Shown: piece after piece, positions 18,816 to 27,483 of the stretch | Position numbering within the stretch: position 1 is the stretch's first letter | How the letters are laid out: the number at the start of each line of letters is the position of its first letter | NCBI RefSeq assembly: GCF_001652915.1 | Contig: NZ_BBQI01000019.1 | Coordinates: forward strand, 1-40,472 | Direction of reading: 5' to 3' | Length of the DNA: 40,472 nucleotides | From: Cupriavidus sp. D384 | Lineage (GTDB): Bacteria > Pseudomonadota > Gammaproteobacteria > Burkholderiales > Burkholderiaceae | Notes under the pieces: generated by a model | Told to the model about the DNA's origin: nothing | What the model saw: only the letters and a program-made list of their open reading frames with translations | Databases searched by the model: none | Made by a program: the position numbers and the translations under genes

Positions 18816-18925
18816 CGATTTCGACCAGACCACCCCAATACGTCACTTTTGCAAGACATGGCGCGTTGGGGGCATCGAAGTCTGGCTGGATGTCACTCCT
18901 CCAACAGACACACAAGGACGAAATC

Positions 18926-19255
18926 ATGAACAAGCTGCTCGCCGTGCTGATGCTTACCGCTGCCATTTCCGTTGCCGCCTGCGGCAAGAAGGAAGAGGCT
19001 CCGCAATCCAACGCTGACAGCGCCATGCAGAATGCCGCCGAATCGGCCAAGGCCGCTGCCAGCGACGCCGCCGCTGCGGCTTCGAACGCCGCCGACGCTG
19101 CCAAGGCCGCCGCCAGCGGCGTGGCCTCGGATGTCTCCGCAGCCGCCGACAAGGCCCGCGAAGACGCCGGCAATGCCATGGCCCACGCCAAGGAAGCCAC
19201 CAAGGACGCCGTCAACAGCTCGGCCGACAAGGCCAAGGACGCCGTCAACAAGTAA
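18926..19255 (+). CDS. Alanine-rich LEA-like lipoprotein
   Basis: A 109-residue predicted lipoprotein. The signal peptide ends in a lipobox (SVAAC, mature Cys20) followed by GKKEEA; the residue after Cys is Gly, so outer membrane sorting is expected. The mature part is almost only Ala, Lys, Asp, Ser, Asn and Glu, in irregular 11-residue-like periods such as AAESAKAAASDA and AADKAREDAGNA. It should form amphipathic helix or remain disordered, like group 3 LEA or entericidin-adjacent stress proteins. The ATG has AAGGA nine bases upstream. It sits between prfA and prmC, where a gene pair is normally contiguous, with its own promoter and terminator. Function unknown; an envelope stress or desiccation role is a guess from composition. 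Confidence 0.85.
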   Translation: MNKLLAVLMLTAAISVAACGKKEEAPQSNADSAMQNAAESAKAAASDAAAAASNAADAAKAAASGVASDVSAAADKAREDAGNAMAHAKEATKDAVNSSADKAKDAVNK

Positions 19256-19298
19256 TAGCCCTACGCAGACGCGCGCGGAAATGAGGCCCGATTGGGCT

Positions 19299-19304
19299 TA
19301 CACT
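19299..19304 (+). promoter_or_regulatory. Candidate -10 box ahead of the terminator upstream of prmC
   Basis: TACACT within GGGCTTACACTAGG, a typical betaproteobacterial -10 form, but without a clear -35. A transcript from here would start near 19310 and meet the strong terminator at 19331 within about 20 bases. Confidence 0.25.
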
Positions 19305-19330
19305 AGGCGCCTGAAAGCAGAGCCACGCAG

Positions 19331-19364
19331 AACCCCGCCAGGCCCAGGCCCGGCGGGGTTTTTT
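19331..19364 (+). terminator. Strong Rho-independent terminator between lipoprotein and prmC
   Basis: AACCCCGCC (19331-19339) pairs with GGCGGGGTT (19352-19360) around a GC-rich 12-base loop and is followed by a run of six T. It is 75 bases after the lipoprotein stop and 37 bases before the prmC start, so prmC must rely on read-through or on a promoter further in. Confidence 0.85.
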
Positions 19365-19400
19365 GCAAACCGGCCGCCGATTGTCCCAGACGTACCGCCG

Positions 19401-20273
19401 ATGTCCTCCAATCCTCCGGGCGATTTTCCGCCCCTGCCGTCCACGCCCACCCTGCGCGAAGCGCAGACGCTTGCCGCCATGGCCGGCCTGCCGGCGCTGG
19501 AGGCGCGCATGCTGCTGTCCCATGTCACCGGGCTCACGCGCACGCAACTGATCACCCGCGACCAGGACCATCTCAATGACGCACAACGTGATGCATTTTC
19601 CACGTTGCTGGCGCGCCGGCTGACCGGCGAGCCAATGGCCTACCTGCTGGGAGAACGCGAGTTCTTCGGCCGCACGTTCCGCGTCACGCCCGATGTGCTG
19701 ATTCCTCGCCCGGACACCGAAGTGGCTGCCGAGGCATCGCTGGCCCGCCTGGCTGGCATCCATACGCCCCGCGTGCTGGACATGGGCACCGGATCGGGCA
19801 TCCTGGCCGTGACCATCGCCCGCGAGCGGCCCGACGCCGAGGTCTGGGCCACCGACATTTCGCGCGGCGCGCTGATGGTGGCGCAGGACAACGCCCGCGC
19901 GTTGCAGGCCGACAATATCCGCTTCCTGGTGTCGGACTGGTATCACGCGCTGCCGCCGGGGCAGCGGTTTCACCTGATCGTGAGCAATCCGCCCTATATC
20001 GCGGCGGGCGACCCGCACCTGGCCGAAGGCGACCTGCGTTTCGAGCCGATCGACGCCCTGACCGACCACGAGGACGGCCTGGCCGACCTGCGGGCCATCG
20101 TCGCCGGCGCCACCCAGCGGCTGCTGCCGCAGGGCTGGCTGCTGATGGAGCATGGCTACGACCAGGGTTACGCCACGCGCCACCTGCTGACCAGCGCCGG
20201 CTTTGCAGAGGTGTTCACGGCACGCGACCTGGGCGGCAACGAGCGCTGCAGCGGCGGCCGGCTGCCCGGTTGA
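19401..20273 (+). CDS. prmC: Peptide chain release factor N5-glutamine methyltransferase
   Basis: A 290-residue SAM-dependent methyltransferase that methylates the Gln of the GGQ motif in RF1 and RF2. The N-terminal helical domain recognises the release factor. The SAM loop is VLDMGTGSGILAVTIA (residues 125-140) and the catalytic NPPY is at 196-199. The start is the ATG before SSNPPGDF; an in-frame ATG at 19281 would force translation through the terminator hairpin and adds a Pro/Arg-rich piece without homology. Its substrate RF1 is encoded just upstream. Confidence 0.95.
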   Translation: MSSNPPGDFPPLPSTPTLREAQTLAAMAGLPALEARMLLSHVTGLTRTQLITRDQDHLNDAQRDAFSTLLARRLTGEPMAYLLGEREFFGRTFRVTPDVLIPRPDTEVAAEASLARLAGIHTPRVLDMGTGSGILAVTIARERPDAEVWATDISRGALMVAQDNARALQADNIRFLVSDWYHALPPGQRFHLIVSNPPYIAAGDPHLAEGDLRFEPIDALTDHEDGLADLRAIVAGATQRLLPQGWLLMEHGYDQGYATRHLLTSAGFAEVFTARDLGGNERCSGGRLPG

Positions 20274-20304
20274 AAGCTGGCCGGCGACTGGCTGATACCC
20301 CTAC

Positions 20305-20333
20305 CTGATGCCGGCGCGCGATTCCGGTAAAAT
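20305..20333 (+). promoter_or_regulatory. Candidate promoter of grxD
   Basis: TAAAAT (20328-20333) in the context GGTAAAATCC, with CTGATG (20305-20310) 17 bases upstream. It lies 35 bases ahead of the glutaredoxin start. The -35 match is poor. Confidence 0.35.
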
Positions 20334-20368
20334 CCGCTGATCCCCCATGCAACCGGACCGTTTTCATC

Positions 20369-20680
20369 ATGAGTGACGTACAACAGAAGATCGACCAGAT
20401 CGTGAAGGGCAGCCCCGTCGTGCTGTTCATGAAGGGCACCGCCCAGTTCCCGATGTGCGGTTTCTCGGGCCGTGCGATCCAGATCCTGAAGGCCTGTGGC
20501 GTCGACGCGCCGACCACGGTCAACGTGCTCGAAGACGAGGCCATCCGCCAGGGCATCAAGGAATACGCCAGCTGGCCCACGATTCCGCAGCTGTACGTGA
20601 ACGGCGAGTTCGTCGGCGGCTCGGACATCATGATGGAGATGTACCAGAACGGCGAACTGCAATCGCTGCTGAAGGCCTGA
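20369..20680 (+). CDS. grxD: Grx4-type monothiol glutaredoxin
   Basis: A 103-residue monothiol glutaredoxin with the CGFS active site (Cys30) in QFPMCGFSGRAIQIL, the TIPQLYVNGEFVGGSDI glutathione-binding segment and normal length. CGFS glutaredoxins bind a glutathione-ligated [2Fe-2S] cluster and deliver clusters to apoproteins, together with BolA-type partners. No strong Shine-Dalgarno is seen ahead of the ATG. It is followed after 17 bp by ubiX and is probably cotranscribed with it. Confidence 0.96.
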   Translation: MSDVQQKIDQIVKGSPVVLFMKGTAQFPMCGFSGRAIQILKACGVDAPTTVNVLEDEAIRQGIKEYASWPTIPQLYVNGEFVGGSDIMMEMYQNGELQSLLKA

Positions 20681-20697
20681 GCCTGCCTGGAACTGCC

Positions 20698-21312
20698 ATG
20701 CCTGTGAATCAAGGCGGCGCGCCGCAACGGCTGATCGTCGCCATCACGGGTGCCACCGGCGCCGTCTACGGCGTCCGGCTGCTGCAGGTGCTGCGCGATG
20801 TGAGCGGTGTGGAAACGCACCTGCTGATGTCGCCGGCCGGCATCATGAACCTGCAGCACGAACTCGACATCGGCCGCGCGGAAGTGGAAGCGCTGGCCGA
20901 TGTGGTTCACAACGTGCGCGATATCGGCGCAACCATTGCCAGCGGATCTTTCCGCGCCCACGCCATGATCGTGGCGCCGTGCTCGATGCGCACGCTGGCC
21001 GCCGTGGCCCATGGCCTGTCCGACAACCTGATCACCCGTGCCGCCGACGTTACGCTCAAGGAACGTCGCAAGCTGGTGCTGATGGTGCGCGAAACCCCGC
21101 TGAACCTTGCCCAACTGCGCAACATGACCGCCGTTACCGAGATGGGCGGCATCGTGTTTCCGCCAGTCCCCGGGTTCTACCAGAAGCCGCAAAGCATCGC
21201 CGAACTGGTCGACCATACCGTGGGCCGCGTACTTGACCTGGTGGACCTGCGCGATGTCGGTGAAACGCTCGCGCCAGGATGGGGCGGGCTGAACGGCAGC
21301 GCGAGCGACTGA
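20698..21312 (+). CDS. ubiX: Flavin prenyltransferase UbiX
   Basis: A 204-residue enzyme that joins dimethylallyl phosphate to FMN to make the prenylated FMN cofactor of the decarboxylase UbiD. The flavin-binding start LIVAITGATGAVYGVRLLQ and the signature APCSMRTLAAVAHGLSDNLI are intact, as are RKLVLMVRETPLN and the C-terminal PPVPGFYQKPQS. The start ATG has only a weak ribosome site (CTGGAA); it is 17 bp past grxD. It acts in ubiquinone synthesis with the hydroxylase encoded at the start of this window. Confidence 0.96.
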   Translation: MPVNQGGAPQRLIVAITGATGAVYGVRLLQVLRDVSGVETHLLMSPAGIMNLQHELDIGRAEVEALADVVHNVRDIGATIASGSFRAHAMIVAPCSMRTLAAVAHGLSDNLITRAADVTLKERRKLVLMVRETPLNLAQLRNMTAVTEMGGIVFPPVPGFYQKPQSIAELVDHTVGRVLDLVDLRDVGETLAPGWGGLNGSASD

Positions 21313-21328
21313 CCTTTGCCCCTTGCTT

Positions 21329-21358
21329 TCCTCCCCTCCCCCACGCGTGGAAGAGAGG
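21329..21358. repeat. Degenerate copy of palindromic intergenic repeat
   Basis: TCCTCCCCTCCC, then the palindrome CCACGCGTGG (21341-21350), then AAGAGAGGA. It lies between convergent ubiX and the Tyr/Gly-rich lipoprotein and resembles the repeats at 30071, 34681, 34751 and 38610 in its CCTCTCCC...GGAGAGG outline. It may serve as a bidirectional terminator. Confidence 0.35.
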
Positions 21359-21388
21359 ATCATGCTTCAGGCGCTTACGCGCGCCAGC

Positions 21389-21619
21389 TTACCAGTGCCG
21401 GTACCGGCGACCATAGTAACCACCGTAGTACCCGCCACCGTAGTAGCCATACGCGGGCCGCACCACCACCGCCGGCGGTGATACGTACACCGGCGCCGGC
21501 GCCACCGCGACCGGGGCCGGGCCAACTTCAGGCCCGTACGGCGTGGGATACACCGCGCAGCCGCCAAGCATGGCCGCGCCAGTCACTGCCAGACCCAATA
21601 CCATCGCTTTCGTTTTCAT
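21389..21619 (-). CDS. Small Tyr/Gly-rich lipoprotein
   Basis: A 76-residue predicted lipoprotein. The signal peptide (KTKAMVLGLAVTGAAMLGGC) ends in the lipobox MLGGC. A Pro/Val-rich stretch follows (PAPVAVAPAPVYVSPPAVVV), then a Tyr/Gly-rich tail ending in RRYRHW. Such short proteins are common and poorly understood in Burkholderiaceae. The ATG is used with AGGA eight bases upstream; a GTG immediately before it is the only alternative. No function can be assigned. Confidence 0.75.
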   Translation of the reverse strand: MKTKAMVLGLAVTGAAMLGGCAVYPTPYGPEVGPAPVAVAPAPVYVSPPAVVVRPAYGYYGGGYYGGYYGRRYRHW

Positions 21620-21698
21620 CACAACGTCCTTTTTGTCCCAGGCATTGCGTCATCTCAATGCGCTGTCCTTAAGAACGTTATACGGGTGGGTTCGGTAA

Positions 21699-21718
21699 TA
21701 CAGCGTCAAGGCGCTGTA
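21699..21718. promoter_or_regulatory. Inverted repeat TACAGCG-N6-CGCTGTA
   Basis: A perfect 7-bp inverted repeat with a six-base spacer, about 80 bp upstream of the small lipoprotein start and 51 bp past the end of the dehydrogenase gene. It could be an operator or a weak terminator of the dehydrogenase operon; there is no T run. Confidence 0.3.
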
Positions 21719-21768
21719 ACCATTGTTACGATTCGCAACGACTCCCTGCACGTAAGCGGCCAGCCCGT

Positions 21769-23288
<1,520 letters not shown>

Positions 23289-23292
<4 letters not shown>

Positions 23293-24482
23293 GCGAGCGT
23301 CTCCTGTAGTGGGTGCCGCGCGTAATGCTGGCCGAAGCGGTTGGCCAGAAAGCGGTCGAGCGGCATGGCTTCCTGTTTCACGAATCCCGACTGCGGCAGC
23401 ACGCCGGTCGCCACGAGATCCAGCGCGGTGCAGATGCCTGCCGCCGTGGTCAGCTGGATTGCATTGACATGGCCGATGCCCGCGAAATCGTCCATGCCGC
23501 CGATGCGCGCGGAAAACGACGCCTGCGTCAGCGGCCCGCGCTTGCCCTCGCCCCGCGCGCCGGGCGGATGGCCGGTGGCGCTGGCGAACACCACCACCAC
23601 ATCCTGCGCGGTCACCGGAATGGCGTGCTCGAAAATCTCGCGCAGCCATTCGCGCCGCTCGCGCAGCCGCAAGTCGTTCAGCAGCAGCTTCATCTGCGCA
23701 CAGTGGCCGGGATAGCGGATGGACTTGTAGTCGACCTGGCGCGCACGGCCAGCCAGCGTGTCGGGCAGCGTGCCCAGCCCTCCAGAGGTATTAAAGGCTT
23801 CGTACTCCACGCCGTCCAGTGCGAAGGTCTCGTGCCCCTCCAGCGCGGGCAGCTCCACGCGACGCCCGTCCACGATGGCCTCGCACGGGTTGCAGTATTC
23901 GTTGATCAGCCCCTCGGTGCTCCACGTCAGGTTGTACTTGAGCGCATTGCTCGGGTAGCGCGGCAGCGCCCCCACGCGCATGCGCAGGTCGTGCAGTTCG
24001 CCGCCGCCGCGCAGGAAGCGTTGCGCGAGGTCATGCCCGACCACACCGATGAAACCCGGCGCCAGCCCGCATTGCGGCATCAGCACCGACCGCGCGCCAC
24101 CGGCCAGCGCGCGGATGGCATGGGTGGCCGCCACGTCCTCGGTCAGGTCGAAGTAATGCACGCCCAGGCGCGCGGCCACCGTGGCGACATGGATGGCGGC
24201 GTGAAACGGCAGCGCGTTCATCACCGCGTCGGCCCCGGCCAGCAGCGCCGCGCAGGTGCCCGGCTCGGTCGGGTCGCCGGCCCGTACCTCGATGTTGCGC
24301 GGCACGCCATCAAGCCGGTGGGCGTCGTGATCGACCAGGCAGACGCGGTAGTCGCCGGTATCGGCAAGCATGGTGGCAATCACCCGGCCGATCTTGCCGG
24401 CACCGAGCACCACCACCGAAAGCGGACGGGGGGCGAGAGTCAGGTCGCGCACCGAGGCGGGACCGAGCGTGGAAGCCTGCAT
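23289..24482 (-). CDS. Saccharopine dehydrogenase-like / lysine 6-dehydrogenase-like protein
   Basis: A 397-residue NAD(P)-dependent oxidoreductase of the saccharopine dehydrogenase superfamily. The Rossmann motif VVVLGAGKIGRVIATML is at residues 23-39, and the central part (HYFDLTEDVAATHAI, LMPQCGLAPGFIGVVG) is typical for this superfamily. With the coupled ALDH7 gene downstream, the best reading is lysine 6-dehydrogenase or a related enzyme that produces aminoadipate semialdehyde. A saccharopine-forming or -cleaving activity cannot be excluded because the homologues are close. The ATG has GGAG ten bases upstream. It is divergent from an Lrp/AsnC regulator across 139 bp. Confidence 0.82.
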
Positions 24483-24599
24483 GGCTGACTCCGTCAGAAA
24501 CTTGTTGTTGGTGACTGAAGTATGGGCAGCCGCGCGCACGTTTTGTAGCCACAAGATTGACGAAACCCCGGCATAATCGGTCGTATTGACATAGCAATT

Positions 24600-24612
24600 T
24601 GACGAATCGTCA
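24600..24612. promoter_or_regulatory. 13-bp palindrome in the Lrp/lysine operon intergenic region
   Basis: TGACGA-A-TCGTCA, a perfect palindrome centred on one base, nine bases upstream of the regulator ATG. Partial copies of the half-site (TTGACGA at 24557, TTGACA at 24586) lie between the divergent genes. A plausible autoregulatory operator for the Lrp-type protein; binding is inference. Confidence 0.4.
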
Positions 24613-24621
24613 TCGACGACC

Positions 24622-25071
24622 ATGGCAGACCTCGACCAGACCGACCGGCACCTGCTGGCCTTGCTGCAGGCCAATGCGCGGGAGAGCGCGGCCAACCTGT
24701 CGCGCGCGCTGGGTATCGCGCGCACGACAGTGGTGGCGCGCATTGCCCGGCTCGAACGCACGGGCGTGATCGCCGGATACGGCGTGCGGCTGGGCAGCCA
24801 GATGGAGGACAACGCAATCCTGGCATTCTGCGGGCTGTCGGTGCAGCCAAAGGCGGCACCGTCCGTGGTGCGCGCGCTGCAGCGGTTTCCCGAGGTGGAG
24901 GAACTGAATTCGGTCAGCGGGCCGGTGGACTATATGGCCGTGATCCGATGCGACACCCACGCGCGGCTGGACAAGCTGCTCGACGAGATCGGCATGCTCG
25001 ACGGCGTGAACCACACGACCACGTCGATCGTGCTGGCCCGCAAGATCGACCGGCGGCGCGCGGCGGGCTAA
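24622..25071 (+). CDS. Lrp/AsnC-family transcriptional regulator
   Basis: A 149-residue regulator. The N-terminal DNA-binding domain (LDQTDRHLLALLQANARESA followed by the helix-turn-helix around LSRALGIARTTVVARIARLE) occupies about residues 4-50. The C-terminal RAM/AsnC ligand-binding domain, with SGPVDYMAVIRCDTH, occupies about 65-140. It is transcribed away from the lysine-type dehydrogenase pair, the usual layout for a local Lrp-like activator that senses the amino acid being degraded. Ligand prediction (lysine or aminoadipate) is inference from the neighbours. Confidence 0.92.
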   Translation: MADLDQTDRHLLALLQANARESAANLSRALGIARTTVVARIARLERTGVIAGYGVRLGSQMEDNAILAFCGLSVQPKAAPSVVRALQRFPEVEELNSVSGPVDYMAVIRCDTHARLDKLLDEIGMLDGVNHTTTSIVLARKIDRRRAAG

Positions 25072-25164
25072 CCCCCGCCGCTCCAGGACGCGCGGGCGCA
25101 GCCAGCGCGCTTGAACCGGGCGCGCTATGCTTGCCTCCCTCGCCATGGATTCAGGAGAACAGCT

Positions 25165-25974
25165 ATGAGTGAAACCATTCGCGTTGCCGTGGGCGGCGTC
25201 ACGGGCTGGGCCGGCGGCGAACTGGCACGCGGCGTGGCGCACGCTGCCGACATGACGCTGGTGGCTGGGCTGTCGCGCGGCGCGGCGGGCCAGACCCTGG
25301 CAGGCCTGACCGGCCACAAGGACACGCCGGGCGTGGCGGCGCCCAGCATCGAGGAGTTAGGCAAGACGCCGTATGACGTCTACGTCGAATACACCAAGCC
25401 GGTCATCGCCAAGCACAACATCCTGCAGGCCCTGGCGCACGGCGCGCATGTGGTGGTAGGTACGTCGGGCCTGTCCGATGACGACTACGCCGAGATCGAC
25501 GCCGCCGCGCGCAAGGCCGACCGCGGCGTGCTGGCCTGCGGCAACTTCGCGATCACGGTGGTGCTGCTGCAGAAGTTTGCCGAGATGGCGGCGCGCCACC
25601 TCGACCACTGGGAAATCATCGATTACGCCAAGGCTGGCAAGGTCGACGTGCCGTCCGGCACGGTGCGCGAACTGGCGTTTCGGCTAGGTCAGATCAAGCA
25701 GGCGGCGCAGGCCGTGCCGGTGGACCAGGTCAACGGCCCGCAGGAAACGCGTGGCGCCACGATGTCCGGCACGCAGGTGCATGCCGTGCGGCTGCCGGGA
25801 TACCAGCTTGGTGTCGAGGTGATCTTCGGTGCCGATGGGCAGCGCCTGCATCTCAGGCACGAAGCCGGCGACGGCTCCAAGCCCTATGTGTCCGGCGCGC
25901 TGCTGGCCATCCGCAAGGTCCACACCGTGCGCGGCGTGGTGCGCGGCCTGGACAAGGTGATGGAAGGCCTCTGA
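25165..25974 (+). CDS. DapB-like 4-hydroxy-tetrahydrodipicolinate reductase paralogue
   Basis: A 269-residue protein with the DapB fold: nucleotide loop GGVTGWAGGEL (residues 10-20), GTSGLSDDD (99-107), GNFAITVVLL (126-135) and the substrate-binding KVDVPSGT (159-166). In E. coli DapB the catalytic segment reads HHRHKVDAPSGT with His159 as acid and Lys163 as proton donor. Here the equivalent residues are AKAGK, so the lysine is kept (K159) but both histidines are missing. The ATG has AGGAG at good spacing. The gene follows the Lrp regulator on the same strand. It may reduce a related cyclic imine, for example in lysine or pipecolate metabolism, or be a divergent DapB; the neighbours suggest the former only weakly. 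Confidence 0.8.
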   Translation: MSETIRVAVGGVTGWAGGELARGVAHAADMTLVAGLSRGAAGQTLAGLTGHKDTPGVAAPSIEELGKTPYDVYVEYTKPVIAKHNILQALAHGAHVVVGTSGLSDDDYAEIDAAARKADRGVLACGNFAITVVLLQKFAEMAARHLDHWEIIDYAKAGKVDVPSGTVRELAFRLGQIKQAAQAVPVDQVNGPQETRGATMSGTQVHAVRLPGYQLGVEVIFGADGQRLHLRHEAGDGSKPYVSGALLAIRKVHTVRGVVRGLDKVMEGL

Positions 25975-25996
25975 CGCTGGCGCGTCCCGCGGATCT

Positions 25997-26021
25997 GGCG
26001 GCAGGCTGCTGCCCTGCCGCC
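25997..26021. terminator. GC-rich hairpin between convergent genes
   Basis: GGCGGCAGG (25997-26005) pairs with CCTGCCGCC (26013-26021) around a seven-base loop, between the DapB-like gene and the convergent unknown secreted protein. There is no T run on either side, so it is a possible bidirectional terminator only. Confidence 0.4.
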
Positions 26022-26032
26022 TGGCCGCCGAT

Positions 26033-26833
26033 TTACCAGCTACCCGGGTTGACCGGCTTGGCCGGGGCCTTCTTGTCGGCCTTGTCCGTCTTTTCGGCCT
26101 TGTCCGCAGTCTTGTCAGCAGCCTTGTCCGCCTTGTCGGACTTGCCACCCTTGCCCGCCGGGGCCGGCGGCGGCGCCAGCGACTTTGCCACTTCGGCATC
26201 GCGGTTTGCCATCAGCGCACGCGCCTGCGGCAGCAGCAGTTCGATGGTGCCTTCGGCCGGATTCTCGGGAATCGCGTAAAGCTCCACGGTCAGCGGCTTG
26301 CGCATCCAGCCTGCGTGGATGCTCCGCACGCTCTTGCCGGCCGTGTCCTTCATGTCCACCATTTCCTGGCGGAACGGCTTGCCGTAGCGGGCATTGAGCG
26401 CCTGCGCGGCGGCGTCCTGCGACCGGATGCCGTCGGTCGGCACGATGACACCCACCAGCGCATTGCCATCCACCAGTGCCACCAGGCGCGGCCCGTCCAT
26501 GAACGCGGGCCGCTGGTCACGCGGCACGCCGACCTGGCGCATCACGCCGTCGCCACGCAACTCCACGCAGTACGCGGTCACGTCCTTGCCATCGGGGGTG
26601 CGGTGGTCTGCGCAATCGGGCAACGCGGGCAACGGGCTGCCGATCTCGAGCGTGTCGAGCATCGTCGAGAAACGGTCCTTGCCGTCGAGGAGGGCTGCCG
26701 CAGCGGCACCCGGGGCCTTGGCGGCAGGCTGCGCTGCCTGTGCGACCGGTGCGGCGGGCGCAGCCGGCGCGGCTTGGGCGACGGACGTCGCCAGCAGGGC
26801 GGCAACGGCCAGCCCGGCAATTGGAAATCTCAA
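26033..26833 (-). CDS. Secreted protein of unknown function with Lys/Asp-rich tail
   Basis: A 266-residue protein I do not recognise. A signal peptide (FPIAGLAVAALLATSVAQA) is followed by an Ala/Pro-rich linker, then a globular part at about residues 48-215 with two cysteines (PDCADHRTPDGKD and YCVELRGDG) that could form a disulfide. It ends in a low-complexity tail of repeated KADK/ADKT units rich in Lys and Asp. The start appears to be TTG: an AGGAG lies six bases upstream and the next ATG would remove the signal peptide. A hairpin with a short T run lies just upstream. Probably periplasmic; no function proposed. Confidence 0.75.
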   Translation of the reverse strand: MRFPIAGLAVAALLATSVAQAAPAAPAAPVAQAAQPAAKAPGAAAAALLDGKDRFSTMLDTLEIGSPLPALPDCADHRTPDGKDVTAYCVELRGDGVMRQVGVPRDQRPAFMDGPRLVALVDGNALVGVIVPTDGIRSQDAAAQALNARYGKPFRQEMVDMKDTAGKSVRSIHAGWMRKPLTVELYAIPENPAEGTIELLLPQARALMANRDAEVAKSLAPPPAPAGKGGKSDKADKAADKTADKAEKTDKADKKAPAKPVNPGSW

Positions 26834-26845
26834 AACACACTCCTG

Positions 26846-26867
26846 AAAACGGCTCCGCGTTGGAGCC
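26846..26867 (-). terminator. Possible terminator of the small membrane protein gene
   Basis: On the minus strand GGCTCC, five bases and GGAGCC (26867-26851) are followed by GTTTTC. It lies between the 26938 gene and the TTG start of the secreted protein and could end the first transcript or attenuate read-through into the second. Confidence 0.4.
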
Positions 26868-26937
26868 GGCTCCGTCCCAAGGGTTCCTGCCGGGGATACG
26901 CGGCATCAACGGTGTGATGCCGGGTCGACAGGCGGGA

Positions 26938-27231
26938 TCAGAGCATACGCTTCACGGCATGGAAGCATACCAGCGCAACGCCGATCAGCACCGCCCACAG
27001 GATCAGCTTCGGCACCGGACTCGGCGGCAGTTGGCGTGGCGCCGCCGTGCGCCGGGCTACCGGAGCGCGCATGCGGCTGTTGGTCTGCAGGCCACGTGTA
27101 TGCCAGATGGCAGTGTCCGCGGCAAGGTCGAGCCCCTGGGCGCTGTCGCGGGACTTGCTGGTGTGCGCGGTGTGCGGTGCGCCAGTGCGCGGCGTGGACG
27201 GGCGCGTGCCGCCCGGACGTTGTGTGGCCAT
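26938..27231 (-). CDS. Small protein with C-terminal membrane anchor, unknown function
   Basis: A 97-residue protein with a polar, Thr/Arg/Pro-rich N-terminal region and one hydrophobic span near the C-terminus (KLILWAVLIGVALVCF) followed by HAVKRML. This is a tail-anchored-like topology. The ATG at MATQRPGG was chosen because the upstream GGAGCAGG is close by; a longer frame adds 21 residues with no ribosome site. I do not recognise the family. It could be a spurious frame, but codon third positions and the membrane span support it moderately. Confidence 0.5.
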   Translation of the reverse strand: MATQRPGGTRPSTPRTGAPHTAHTSKSRDSAQGLDLAADTAIWHTRGLQTNSRMRAPVARRTAAPRQLPPSPVPKLILWAVLIGVALVCFHAVKRML

Positions 27232-27483
27232 CTCCTGCTCCCCCCGAAATGCATCGAATGCCTGGCCGACGAGATCTGTGCCGCCGGTACACATGCACTG
27301 CCGGCCGATCTACTGCCGCCGGTCAATGCGCAGCAGATGTTAAGACATCGCGCATGCGTCCGCTACGGCGCTTCGATGCCAAACCCACACTTCTGCGAAC
27401 CTCCGCCAAGGGAAGTTTGTAACCGCCTGTTACGCCACGATGCGAGAGAAGTTTGCGCCACTATCCAGCCGGTTTTCCGCGCG

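Noticed and set aside
19281..19400. In-frame ATG that would extend PrmC by 40 residues.
   Set aside because: The extension crosses a strong terminator hairpin and is Pro/Arg-rich without resemblance to PrmC.
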